From positions 50,993,001-51,057,000 of the forward strand of contig CM074856.1 in the NCBI GenBank assembly GCA_037501455.1: a stretch of DNA of 64,000 nt, read 5' to 3'. Shown here piece by piece: positions 1-9,908 of the stretch. Both the position numbers and the translations under genes were made by a program. Position 1 is the stretch's first letter. Each line of letters starts with the position of its first letter. The notes beneath the pieces are model-generated. The model was not told where the DNA came from, did no database searches, and worked only from the letters and a program-made list of their open reading frames with translations. The stretch is from Lantana camara (Eukaryota; Streptophyta; Magnoliopsida; Lamiales; Verbenaceae).

Positions 1-279
1 TTTTCGACTTACGAAGACGGAGTTCTCTCAGAAAATTCAATAAAGAAGGAAAATTTTGGAAGGAATTCAACGGCAGAAGGGGTTCTTTGCTTAGAAGGAT
101 CACTCACGCACAACCTAAATCTAAAAGTTAGTATCGGAATACCAGAATTTACGGAAGCCTTACCTAGAAAGTGAAAAAGAAGCTCGCCGGAATCTGTAAA
201 AGTGGCGGAGGTTTCTTGCTGCGTATGTGCTTGAAGAAGTCTGAATGCGTAAAAGAGGCTCCAAGATTCTGCAAATCCC

Positions 280-287
280 TATTTATA
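280..287 (-). promoter_or_regulatory. Antisense TATA box of element Z
   Basis: TATAAATA reads on the minus strand inside a CTCCCC..AGGG context. It lies about 300 bp before the 3' LTR, as do the antisense TATA boxes of elements A and C. It would drive transcription towards position 1, against the element. No ATG-led protein is visible in the 280 bases left in the window. Confidence 0.4.
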
Positions 288-586
288 GGGGAGAATTTGC
301 ATTGATTAGGGCTTAGGATTTCAAATGGCAATCATTTCCCGCCTAGGAAATCCCCCCACTTTTGGTAACCGCCTCACGCCTTCCGTAGTGCACGCGCCCA
401 CGTTCCCACTCAGCATTAAATGCGGACATGACTTCAATTAATGCGGTGTCAGAGTGTCCGTTACAGAAGTCAAACAGTCACTTCTCTAGCAATGGCTTGA
501 CCCTCGGGTAATTCAAAATCCAAGGCTCCCACCTTATTAAATTCTACAGTACGCTCGAGCGATACTACAGAATTTGGGGGGCAAAA

Positions 587-1427
587 TGATGAGGCCTAAA
601 ACCGCACTCGAATCAGAGCAGTCCACGTGTCAACACTTCGACGACTGAGGGTCCGGATGCTCGCATTGATGGGCTCGCGGGCCTTCCCAGCCCACCTGCT
701 TGTTTATCAGTACAGGTCAATGGGCTTCCGCCAACTGCCCAGGTAAAGGGCTCAAGTTGACCGGTTTGACGCTCACATTCTGGACCTCAGGGATACCCTC
801 CTCAAGGAGGTACCTACACGAGGGCCTTCCAGATGCTCGGGATTTTGGTGCTCAAGGGTCACCTGCCGCGGGGAGGCCATCCGTGCACTCTTCGAGCGTC
901 ACCAGCGTCCGTGCATGATCATACCCCATTGCGAGGGATCCGAACCTTAGTGAAGAAGATCTTGGGCCTTCCTCACAGGCGACCCTCGCCAACAACCTCT
1001 GACACAAAGGTTGTGCGCACCTTGTACCTGACACGCCACCTCCTTTTCGGAAATGTCATTCTCACGCCCTCAATGGCTGCCACGTGTTAGGGCAACACAG
1101 GTTTGGGACCACACGGTCAATTTACCCATTTACCCTCACCCCTAACATATAAATAGGGGAGAACACATGCTTTCTCCCCCAAGTCATCTTCTACACACAC
1201 ATTGCATTGTTCTGGGCATTCCTACTGATCTTCTCAAGCTTTCCATTAACCTCACCACAGTTGCACTACCATTACCTATTGCACTTTTAGTGTTATCCTA
1301 GCTGGAAGAACCCACGCTCACAAGGAAACCCAGTTCCTGAGGCTCTCACGCCTGTGATGGTCTTTCCCTCTTCATACAAATACTAAATTGTTGTTGCATT
1401 TAGGAAACCGATATTCCTGCACCATCA
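587..1427 (+). repeat. 3' LTR of element Z
   Basis: The 841-bp LTR begins TGATG and ends CATCA, a perfect short terminal inversion. A purine tract lies just before it. A TATA box (TATAAATA) is at 1148-1155 followed by a pyrimidine-rich leader. The 5' LTR lies outside the window, so the boundary rests on the TG..CA ends and the tract. Confidence 0.65.
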
Positions 1428-2070
1428 AATAAAACAAAATAAAAAGATACTACAATCAAAACTTAAAGCTCATTTAAATTTGAACATCATGAAAAGAATT
1501 TTCCATTCAACAAATAATACAAAATTAATTGATAATAAACGAATACAAAATAAAAAGATGATATAAAATCAACTAAATTAAATTAATACAAAAAAGTAAT
1601 TACATATGCAAATATACAAAAATAAAAACAACAAATAAATCTTCAAAAGAGAAAAAATAGAATAAAAGAAGTTGTAAAAATACTTACAGTGTTAATGGAA
1701 TACCCCAAATTTTCTCTTAGAAATTGTCGACTATAAAGAACAACTGAAACCCTCAACTGGTAAAGAAGAAACTGAAAAATAGATTATAACAATGAAAATT
1801 ATATCAAATGTAATATTTATATGTCTAGCAATTCTATTGAAATAAATTAAGTAACCTAATTAATCATCTTTATTATCAAGAATTTGAATTTGAAAAGTTA
1901 AATGTCATTTTATGGAAATTACATCCTATATAATTGTGTACCAATATAATTAAGTATTTTTTACAAATTTATCCATGATTGACATAATTTGCCATTAAAA
2001 CTCCATTCGACATAATTTTAAATATATATTAGGAAAATAAAAAATCCAACATTTAACATAAAACTCGATT
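1428..2070. other. AT-rich spacer, no gene seen
   Basis: This is AT-rich sequence between element Z and element A. No ORF longer than background, RNA gene or inverted repeat is evident. It is probably old host DNA or decayed transposon. Confidence 0.5.
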
Positions 2071-2075
2071 GATAT
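2071..2075. repeat. Left TSD of element A (gatat)
   Basis: The five bases gatat lie next to the A 5' LTR and recur at 36636-36640 next to its 3' LTR end, 34.5 kb away. This ties the two ends together across the nested insertions. Confidence 0.85.
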
Positions 2076-2856
2076 TGACATGGCACAATAGTACGAGGCC
2101 ACGTGGCTGCCCCCGGTTGGTGCCACGTGGACCTTTGCGCCAACCTGGACAAACCAGAAATGGCCTTTTTGGACGGATCGTCAGATCGATATCAGGTCAG
2201 ATCATCAGATCTTCATGAGAATCGTCAGGTCATCAGATCGATTATTGATTGCCAGGTCATCCGATCGATCCGCTCCCCTCCTATGAGGAAACCCAAATAG
2301 GATTAGGTCCCGGAAGGCAATATCGATCTCCAGATCGATTACATACGTCACCGGACACCCGAATACCGTAAAGCACTCCTGTCAGGGCACGTGAATCCTT
2401 CCCATTCCCTGGAACAGGCGTACTACGACTCATTAATGACCGTCAGTCCCTGCTTTTACCCAAAGGGGAAAGAAGGTACAAACGACCCGCCTCAAGCCGG
2501 TTCCATCGTCCGACATCTAGATCGACGACTGGCAACACCATTAATGCACACCTACAGTACACACACTACTGTGTCATTTGGCCATGGCTATAAATACTCG
2601 CCCTTTGAATAGTAGTTGGTAAGCCTTTAATACGCATTCAATTGCATTTATTCTCTCTCTATAGAGCTCCATTACTGACTTGAGCGTCGGAGTGCCAAAC
2701 TTGGGTAAAACCCCAAGTCCCCCAATTTGGTACTTAGCTCACGTGTGTTAGTGCTTTCAGGTCGATAAGAACCCACTCAAACAAATTCTTGACTGATTGA
2801 CCCATATCTGACAGCCAGATCGACCACGTCAGATCCACCAGATTTGAGCCAGATCA
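2076..2856 (+). repeat. 5' LTR of element A
   Basis: The 781-bp LTR starts TGACATGG and ends CCAGATCA. It matches the LTRs of element C over its length and the 98-bp remnant at 36538-36635. A TATA box (TATAAATA) lies at 2589-2596. The TSD before it and the primer site after it fix both ends. Confidence 0.88.
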
Positions 2857-2859
2857 GTT

Positions 2860-2875
2860 TGGCGCCGTCTGTGGG
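2860..2875 (+). promoter_or_regulatory. Primer-binding site of element A
   Basis: TGGCGCCGTCTGTGGG begins four bases after the LTR. This TGGCGCC-type site is usual for plant Tat/Athila elements and pairs with the 3' end of a host tRNA; I do not assign the tRNA species. The same site, with one change, is in element C. Confidence 0.8.
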
Positions 2876-2930
2876 AAATCCTTTTTCACATCGACCTAGA
2901 TAAAAGCCTTTCTGCACCCCTTTCTCCAAC

Positions 2931-4707
2931 ATGGTTAACACAAGAAACACCTACCGAGAGGAGGACATGGAGGAGGTAGCCAAAGGTAGGCATGATCACA
3001 ACGCGCTGCTTGGCAACACCCCCACTGCTCCTCCGATCGGGCCCAGCGCCAACGCCAACGCCTCCATTCCTCCGCCTAACACCACTCCCCGGATCGCAGT
3101 CACCCAGGAGGAGCTAGACGCCTTCCTCGACCAGCGGCGGGTCAAGCTCGAGAGCGCCCAGACAGAGGGCCGCCAACCCAGGCGCCCCGAGCTACCAAGG
3201 GCCAGCCCAGCCACCACCATACCTAGCCCCGTGGTGGGCAATGTGTTGGCCCCCACCGTCCAAGCATACGGGAACCCGATTCCCTATGTCTTTCAACCAC
3301 TAGACGGGGCGACCGGCCCACATCATCTGGGGCCTTAGTCCGCAGATCGGAGCGGGGCAGCTCCAAGAATTCGCTCCGCCACCGCCACCCCCTGCAGCAA
3401 GCAAAGAAATTCCCCATGAAGGCCACGGGGATTCCGACCACCCGAGCCGCAACAACCGCGGCAAACGCGTGGTCGATGAGGACAATGAGGAGTTCGACGA
3501 CCTCCGAGCGCGCATCCCCACTCGATCCGCTAGGGAGGAGGTCGCCCGAATCGCCGCGGCACGCGCGGGAAAAGAGCAGGATCATTGTGTGGACCCACCG
3601 CGTAGACGGGTCCAAGGCCGCCTGGGTGACCGTGGCTCCCACGTCACCCAGAGGCAGGTCGACCTTCGAGACGGGCTGAACCGACGCCCTCTCCGTTACC
3701 GCAACGACAGGGAAGAAGCTTCCCCCTTCTGCAAGGATATTCTCCGCACGACCTGTGATGGAGATCGAATTCCGACCGGCCTGCCCATGTATAACGGGAC
3801 CACAGATCCCGAAAAACTTGTGACAGCCTTCCAGAACCGGATGCTGCTACACTCCCACCCGTAGCAGATTTGGGCCAAACTCTTCGTCACCACGTTGACG
3901 GGTCCCGTGCAAGATTGGTTTATCCGCCTGCCGCCACGGTGCATATCGACCTACAACCGATTTGTAGATCGGTTCACGGCGTACTTCTCCTATGTCCGGG
4001 GAGAAGCTACCACCCTCCTATCTCAACAACATCTACCAGAAGGAGGGCGAGTCCTTGCGAGATTTCATGACTCGCTTTTCGAGAGAAGTGGTTCGGGTCG
4101 AGAACTCGACGATGGACACCTTGCTCTCCGTAGTCCATCGGGCCCTTCGCAACCGCCTCTAGGCAGATGAGATCGTCAGGGCCGGGCCCCGAAACCTGAC
4201 GAAAATACAAGACATCGCCCACGGCTTCATACGCGTTTATCTGAGAGGCAGGTCATTGGGTCCAGCTCGCCCCTACACTGGAAAGGGAACGAGCAAAAGA
4301 AAATCAAGGGGAAAGTCGACCAACCGACCCAGGTCGACCGACGAAACTACGTCCCCTTGACCAAGTCCATCGACCAGATCTACGTGGTCATGGACCAGAG
4401 CCTTCTGAAGAAACCGAAGCCCATCCGAGAGGGCCCAAAGGCTGAAAAATCGGGGAAGTTCTGCGGCTACCATCAACAATGGGGCCACATCACCGCAGAA
4501 TGCAACGCCCTCCGGGATGAGATCGAAAGGCTCATCCAGGGAGGGCACTTGAAGGATTTGTTCGGTGCATCGACCACTACTCTGAGAAGGCGGGAAGGTC
4601 GAGCGATCACAACCGTTCTAGGTCTAGATCTCCCCCTAAAAGATCTGGAAAACCGCCTTTGGAAAGAGCTGAAGACAATCCCCCTACTCATGGCAAGATC
4701 TATATGA
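2931..4707 (+). pseudogene. Degenerate gag of element A
   Basis: Gag forms the virus-like particle of the element. The start is the ATG at 2931; the first residues (MVNTRNT) match the gag of element C. The reading frame then moves: 2931-3338 is in one frame, 3469-3864 in another, and further shifts lie near 4010 and 4240. In-frame TAG stops occur near 3862 and 4160. A single cysteine/histidine motif (CGYHQQWGHITAEC, about 4460-4505) is the usual Tat gag zinc-binding remnant, followed by an acidic helix. The gene cannot make an intact protein. Confidence 0.8.
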
Positions 4708-7655
4708 TAGCCGGGGGGCATGAGGGCGGTGACTCCAATGCAGCTCGAAAGAGGAACATCAGGCGAGCAGCTCGAGAGTTCAACGGCCCCCACGAAGAGG
4801 TCTTCCAGATCGATCAGGGTAGAGAGTGGGAGAGGCAGGAGGTTAGCTTTAGCGAGAGTGATAGCCGCCCGGGCCCCCACCGGGAAGGCGGAGCGCCTAG
4901 TTGTCCGATGGTGGTGACCTTAGGCGTGGCTAATTATGATGTAACTAAATGCCTAGTTGATAATGGAAGCAGCTCGAACATTATCCCTTACTCGACTCTT
5001 GTTAAAATGAAATTACACAATCTAAAACTCGATCCGATCCGAACACCGCTCTCCGGGTTCGGTGGGTCGGAAGTTATACCGTTAGGGCGCATCCGACTCT
5101 TCACCTCGATGGGAACATCCCCCAAGAGGGTGACCCAGGAGGTCGAGTACGTCATCGTCAATATGCCCCTAGCGTGTAATATGATCTTCGGCCGACCTGG
5201 CCTTATTCAATTCAAAGCAATCATCTCAACGTACCATCAAAAGCTGGAAATGCCCACCCCGAACGGGGTGGGAGAGGTGACTTGCGATGTCATGGACAGT
5301 TGGGCTTGTTATGCCATCGTCTTGAAAAAGCCATCCGGGAAAGAGGTGGAGGAAGAACTCGACCTCCAGACCTATGCCGACGGGGAGATCGAGCTACCCA
5401 CGAAGGAGTGCGAGGCGGAGAGATCCCCCGCAACTCGAAAGAGAAAGGCCAGCGAGCGGCTCGAGCCCTCTGAAGAACTAAAAGAAATTGCCCTTGTCCC
5501 CGGAGACAGCAATAAAACCACCAAGATCGGGGCGAACATGCATCCTCAACATGAGATCATGATGATAGAATTCTTGTGGGATAACTCAGATATCTTCGCA
5601 TGGGCAGCCAAAGATCTGATCGGCGTCGATCCGAAAGTGATATGCCACCGGCTCGGGATCGACCCGTCGGTTAAACCAATCAAGCAAAAGCTAAGACCTC
5701 AAAGTCGAGCAAGGAATGATATCATAGAGGTGGAGGTCAACAAGCTACTCGACGCGGGATACGTTACCCCAGCTCAATACGTTGACTGGTTGTGTAACGT
5801 TGTCCTCGTGCAGAAAACAGGTGGGAAATGGAGAATGTGTAACGACTTCACCGACCTCAATAAGGCATGCCCGAAAGATCCATATCCGCTGCCCCGAATC
5901 GATCAGCTCGTCGACTCGACAGCTGGGTGCGAGGTGCTCAGCATGATGGACGCCTTTCAAGGCTATTACCAGATCTCTATGGCCCCCGAAGATCGGAAGC
6001 ACATGGCCTTCATTATGGTAAAGGGAATATACTGCTTCAAGGTCATGCCCTTCGGGCTAAAGAACGCAGGAGCTACGTACCAAAGGTTGGTCAACCTGAT
6101 GTTTAAGGAAGAGATCGGGAAGACCATGGAGGTCTACGTCGATGACATGATCGTGAAAAGCCGCTGGGCGTACCATCATCTAGATCATCTACGCAGATCG
6201 TTCGAGATCTTACGACAATACGGGATGAAACTCAACCCTGACAAGTGCATGTTCGGGGTCGAAGGGGGAAAGTTTCTAGGATACATGGTGAGCCAGCGGG
6301 GCAGCGAAGCCAATCCTACGAAGATCAAAGCGATCCAGGTCATCCCCCGACCTCGCTGCATCAACCAGGTACAGTCCCTGGTGGGTCGGATAATTTCTCT
6401 CAACCGGTTCATATCGCGATCGTCCGAGCGCAACCTTCCGTTTTTCAAGGTCTTGAGGAATCTTAAGAAATTCGAATGGAACGAAGAATGTGATAGAGCG
6501 TTAGATCAGTTGAAAGAATACTTGACCTCTCCCCCGTTGCTGGCAAAGCCAAATGAGGGCGAGACCTTGTACCTCTACCTATCCCTTTCTAATGAGACCT
6601 TCAGCTCAGTCTTGGTCGCCATCCGGGATCGAAAACACCTACCGATCTACTACCTAAGCAAGATCTTGCACAGAGCAGAACGAAATTATCTTGGGATCGA
6701 GAAATTCGTGTTCGCCCTCACGCACGCAGCCCAGAAGCTACGACCGTACTTCCAGGCTCACCCCATAGTTGTCCTAACAGATCAGCCGCTTAGGCTGGTG
6801 TTATCCAAACCCGATGTATCGGGTCGAATGATGAAATGGGCGGTCGAGTTGAGTCAGCATGACATCACCTACCAACCTCGAGCCGTCCAGCAAGCTCAAG
6901 TTCTGGCTGACTTTTTAGTCGAAAAGAACACCAGCTCGATGGAGATCGTCCGTACCCCGCCTAGCTGGACCATGTACACGGATGGCTCATCGACCTCCCA
7001 AGGAGGTGGAGTGGGCATATCCCTTACAAGCTCAGATGGACTCCAGCTCGATTTCGCGATTAAACTCGATTTTAAAGCAACGAACAATGAAGCTGAGTAT
7101 GAAGCACTTGTAGCAGGACTGAGGTATACCACGGAGAACCAGATCGAAAGGTTAGCCATTGTAACTGACTCCCAGCTCATCGCCAGCCAAGTCAACGGAA
7201 CGTACGAAGCTCGGGAAGAGTCCATGACAGCGTATCTCAAAATGGTGAAAGAGCTGACCTCGAAGCTGAAAGAGTTCAAAATCGAACAAGTCCCCCGCGA
7301 AGAGAACGGTCGAGCTGATGCCCTATCAAAGCTGGCTAACGGATTCCATGGAACAGGAGATGCAACCATCTCGTTCCTTGTCTCGGGGGGCCGAGCGATC
7401 GACGAAGGAAAGGTCGAGGTCGCCACCATCGATCCGCCAGAGCCTTGCTGGATGGACGATCTAATCGCTTACCTCAAAGACGGGCTTTTGCCCCAAAATC
7501 GAACAGAGGCTAGAAGAATTAAATATCGGTCTCTGCTGTATATGATAGATGGAGAAGGCAGGTTGTTCAAGAAATCCTTCACTGGTCCCCCTCTAAGGTA
7601 CCTACGACCTAGCCAAGCCCAAGATGTCCTAGAAGAAGTCCATGAGGGATGCTGA
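4659..7655 (+). pseudogene. Pol of element A: protease, RT, RNase H, second RNase H
   Basis: A 998-residue open frame carries the pol enzymes in order. The aspartic protease has its active site DNGSS near residue 101. Reverse transcriptase spans about 300-560, with its catalytic YVDD near 492. The connection RNase H is around 630-760. An additional RNase H begins at MYTDGSS near 772; this second domain is typical of the Tat lineage. The frame ends at a TGA (7653-7655) where element C has a cysteine codon, and the integrase continues in the same frame beyond it. One substitution therefore splits an otherwise open pol. The first ATG is only the start of the open frame; translation would normally come from gag. 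Confidence 0.9.
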
Positions 7656-8678
7656 GGAAACCACTCCGGAGGTCGAGCTCTAGCTCGAAAGATCTTAAGG
7701 AGTGGGTATTTTTGGCCGACTATGGTGTGGGATGCGAAGACCCACTCTAGGAAATGCCCCAAGTGCCAAAAACACGGCAACCTAATCCACACTCACCCGG
7801 CATCCATGATACCGATCGATGTGTGCTGGCCCTTCGACCAATGGGGGATCGACATCATCGGTCCCTTCCCCTTGGCACCCAGACAGAAAAAGTTTGCCAT
7901 AGTATGTGTCGAGTACTTCTCGAAGTGGGTTGAGGCCGAGGCAGTCCCCAAAATTACTGATGTAGTGATAAGAAATTTCCTCTGGAAGAATATAATCTGC
8001 CATTTTAGGGTTCCGAGGGTACTCATCTGTGACAATGGTCCTCAATTTCGATCTGAGAATACTAAGAGCTATTGTCGGGACCTCGGGATCGACCTCAGAT
8101 TCACTACAGTTGGTCATCTACAAGCAAATGGCCAAGCTGAAGTCACCAACCGAATCATTATCCAAAATCTCAAGACCCGCCTTAATGCCAAACTAGGGGC
8201 ATGGGCGGACGAGCTCGACGGCGTACTATGGGCATATCGAACTACCCCGCGGACAGCCACGGGACAAACACCATACCCTCTGGTTTACGGATCCGAAGCC
8301 GTCATCCCATCGGAGCTGTTACAGGAAACCGTTCGTGTATCGCAATACCAGCTCGACCGGAATACGGAGATCAGAGTTGAAGATCTAGATGTGATTGAAG
8401 AAAGCAGGGAACACGCCTATAAGAAGCTCAAACAGTACAAGGCAGTGGCGGCTCGATCATACAACAAACACGTGAAGCCCAGATCATTTCAGATCGGCGA
8501 CCTAGTGTTAAAAAAGGTCGAAGTCTTGCAGCATGTCGAAAAACTTGAGCCTAACTGGGAAGGACCCTATCGCGTTACGGAGATCGGAAAAAACATGGCC
8601 TATCGGCTCGAAGACATGGCCGGGGAGCCATTACCCAGACCGCGGAACGCGCACAACTTGAAGAAATTTTACACTTAG
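7656..8678 (+). pseudogene. Integrase of element A
   Basis: This part lies in the same frame as the upstream pol but after its TGA stop. It inserts element cDNA into the host genome. The zinc-binding N-terminus includes CPKCQKHGN. The catalytic core shows the expected D (GIDIIGPF), D (CDNGPQF) and E (NGQAEVTN). The C-terminal part resembles the integrase tail (YRVTEIGKNMAYRLED) and ends in LKKFYT, also seen in element C. There is no chromodomain, as expected for Tat. It is not expected to be expressed because of the stop. Confidence 0.88.
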
Positions 8679-9903
8679 CTTTCAAATTATTTCAAGTTGT
8701 AAGGGTTAAAGCGGTCGAATTCGCCTGAGAATCGATCTCTATTCAGTAAATTAACATACATGTTTTGGATCGACATCCGATTGGATTCAATACGTAATCC
8801 TGTACCAGGTTACTATCCCCTCGGGTAAGCTCTCATTCGACCTACGGTCATGAGTCTAGGTGGGAGTGACCCCCCCCCATCCAATCGTTAGTGATCGAGA
8901 TCCAATGAGGTCGTTTTCAGACCCAACGAGATCCTAAAAATCCTAACGTATTGGGTGCTTTTAAATCATTGTTAGAGATCGAGATCCAATGAGGTCGCTC
9001 TTAGACCCAAAGAGATCCTAAAAATCCTAACGTGTTTATTGTTCTCAAACGCCGCTAGAGATCGAAAAGGTAGATCCTAAGATCCAACGAGGTCGCTTTT
9101 AGACCCTAAGAGATCCTAAAAAGCCTAACGAACCTAATGACCCAAAGATCCAAGGAGATCGTTTTAGATCCAAAGAGGTCCAGAGATTAATAGTTTTCAA
9201 GAATTAATAATCCAGAGATCCAAAGAGGTCCAGAGATTAATGGTTTTCAAAAATTAATAATCCAGAGATCCAAGGAGATCGTTTTAGATCCAAAGAGGTC
9301 CAGAGATTAATGGTTTTCAAAAATTAATGATCCAGAGATCCAAGGAGATCGTTTTAGATCCAAGAAGATCCAGAGATTAATGATCTTCGAAAAAGTAGAT
9401 CCTAAGATCCAATGAGATCGACTTAGATCCAAAGAGACCTAGAGATCGAGGATTTTCAAAAAGTTTATTCAGACCCGAGGAGACCGAGTTAGATCCAATG
9501 AGGTCCAAAGATTAACGCGTCACAGTGATCGCTATCGATCCGACGAGATATGCAGCGAATGGAAAAACAACTAAGTCAAGAACGCGAGCACGCAGTGTGA
9601 CTAGATAGATATCCAAACGAGATCGAATAGCGTGATGAACCTATCGATCCGAAAGCGATAAAAAAAAAATATATATGAGGCAAGTAAAACGTAGATCGAC
9701 AAACCACCCGTATGCCAGATCGAATTAATATTCAGCTTGTAGAGAAAGAAAACACAAGTATGAGAAACATAATTCATTCATGCGAAAAACGATCTCGAAG
9801 ACTAACAGGGGTGGATTATACCTAGCGCATCGAGCTCACCACGCGACGTGGCTCGATGGGCAAATGTTCAAAAACAAAAACAAGTATTCATCCGGCCACG
9901 ACT
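8679..9903 (+). repeat. GATC-rich degenerate repeat tract of element A
   Basis: No gene is present. Between pol and the antisense gene lies a tract of short imperfect repeats, densest at 8890-9500, built from agatccaa-gagatc and ccagagattaatg-ttttcaaaaatta blocks. The strand is purine-rich. The same kind of tract, reversed, occupies about 40920-41590 in element C, so it belongs to the element family. Pol (from the left) and the antisense gene (from the right) converge on it. Confidence 0.75.
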
Positions 9904-9908
9904 CGACC
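9904..9908. repeat. Left TSD of element B (cgacc)
   Basis: The five bases cgacc are directly before the B 5' LTR and recur at 22426-22430 directly after its 3' LTR. Confidence 0.92.

Larger units (their letters stand above)
1..1427 (+). mobile_element. Partial Tat-like Ty3/Gypsy element Z (3' end)
   Basis: This is the 3' end of an LTR retrotransposon whose body lies before the window. Positions 1-586 are internal sequence ending in a purine-rich tract (about 571-586, with a run of G), and an LTR follows at once. No pol ORF is present. A TATA box on the opposite strand sits about 300 bp before the LTR, at the same relative place as in elements A and C. That suggests this element also belongs to the Tat type with an antisense gene; the assignment is inferred from layout, not from protein. 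Confidence 0.6.

Noticed and set aside
3223..3642. 139-residue minus-strand frame over gag of A
   Set aside because: It is a shadow of the gag reading frame in GC-rich sequence, with no family resemblance.
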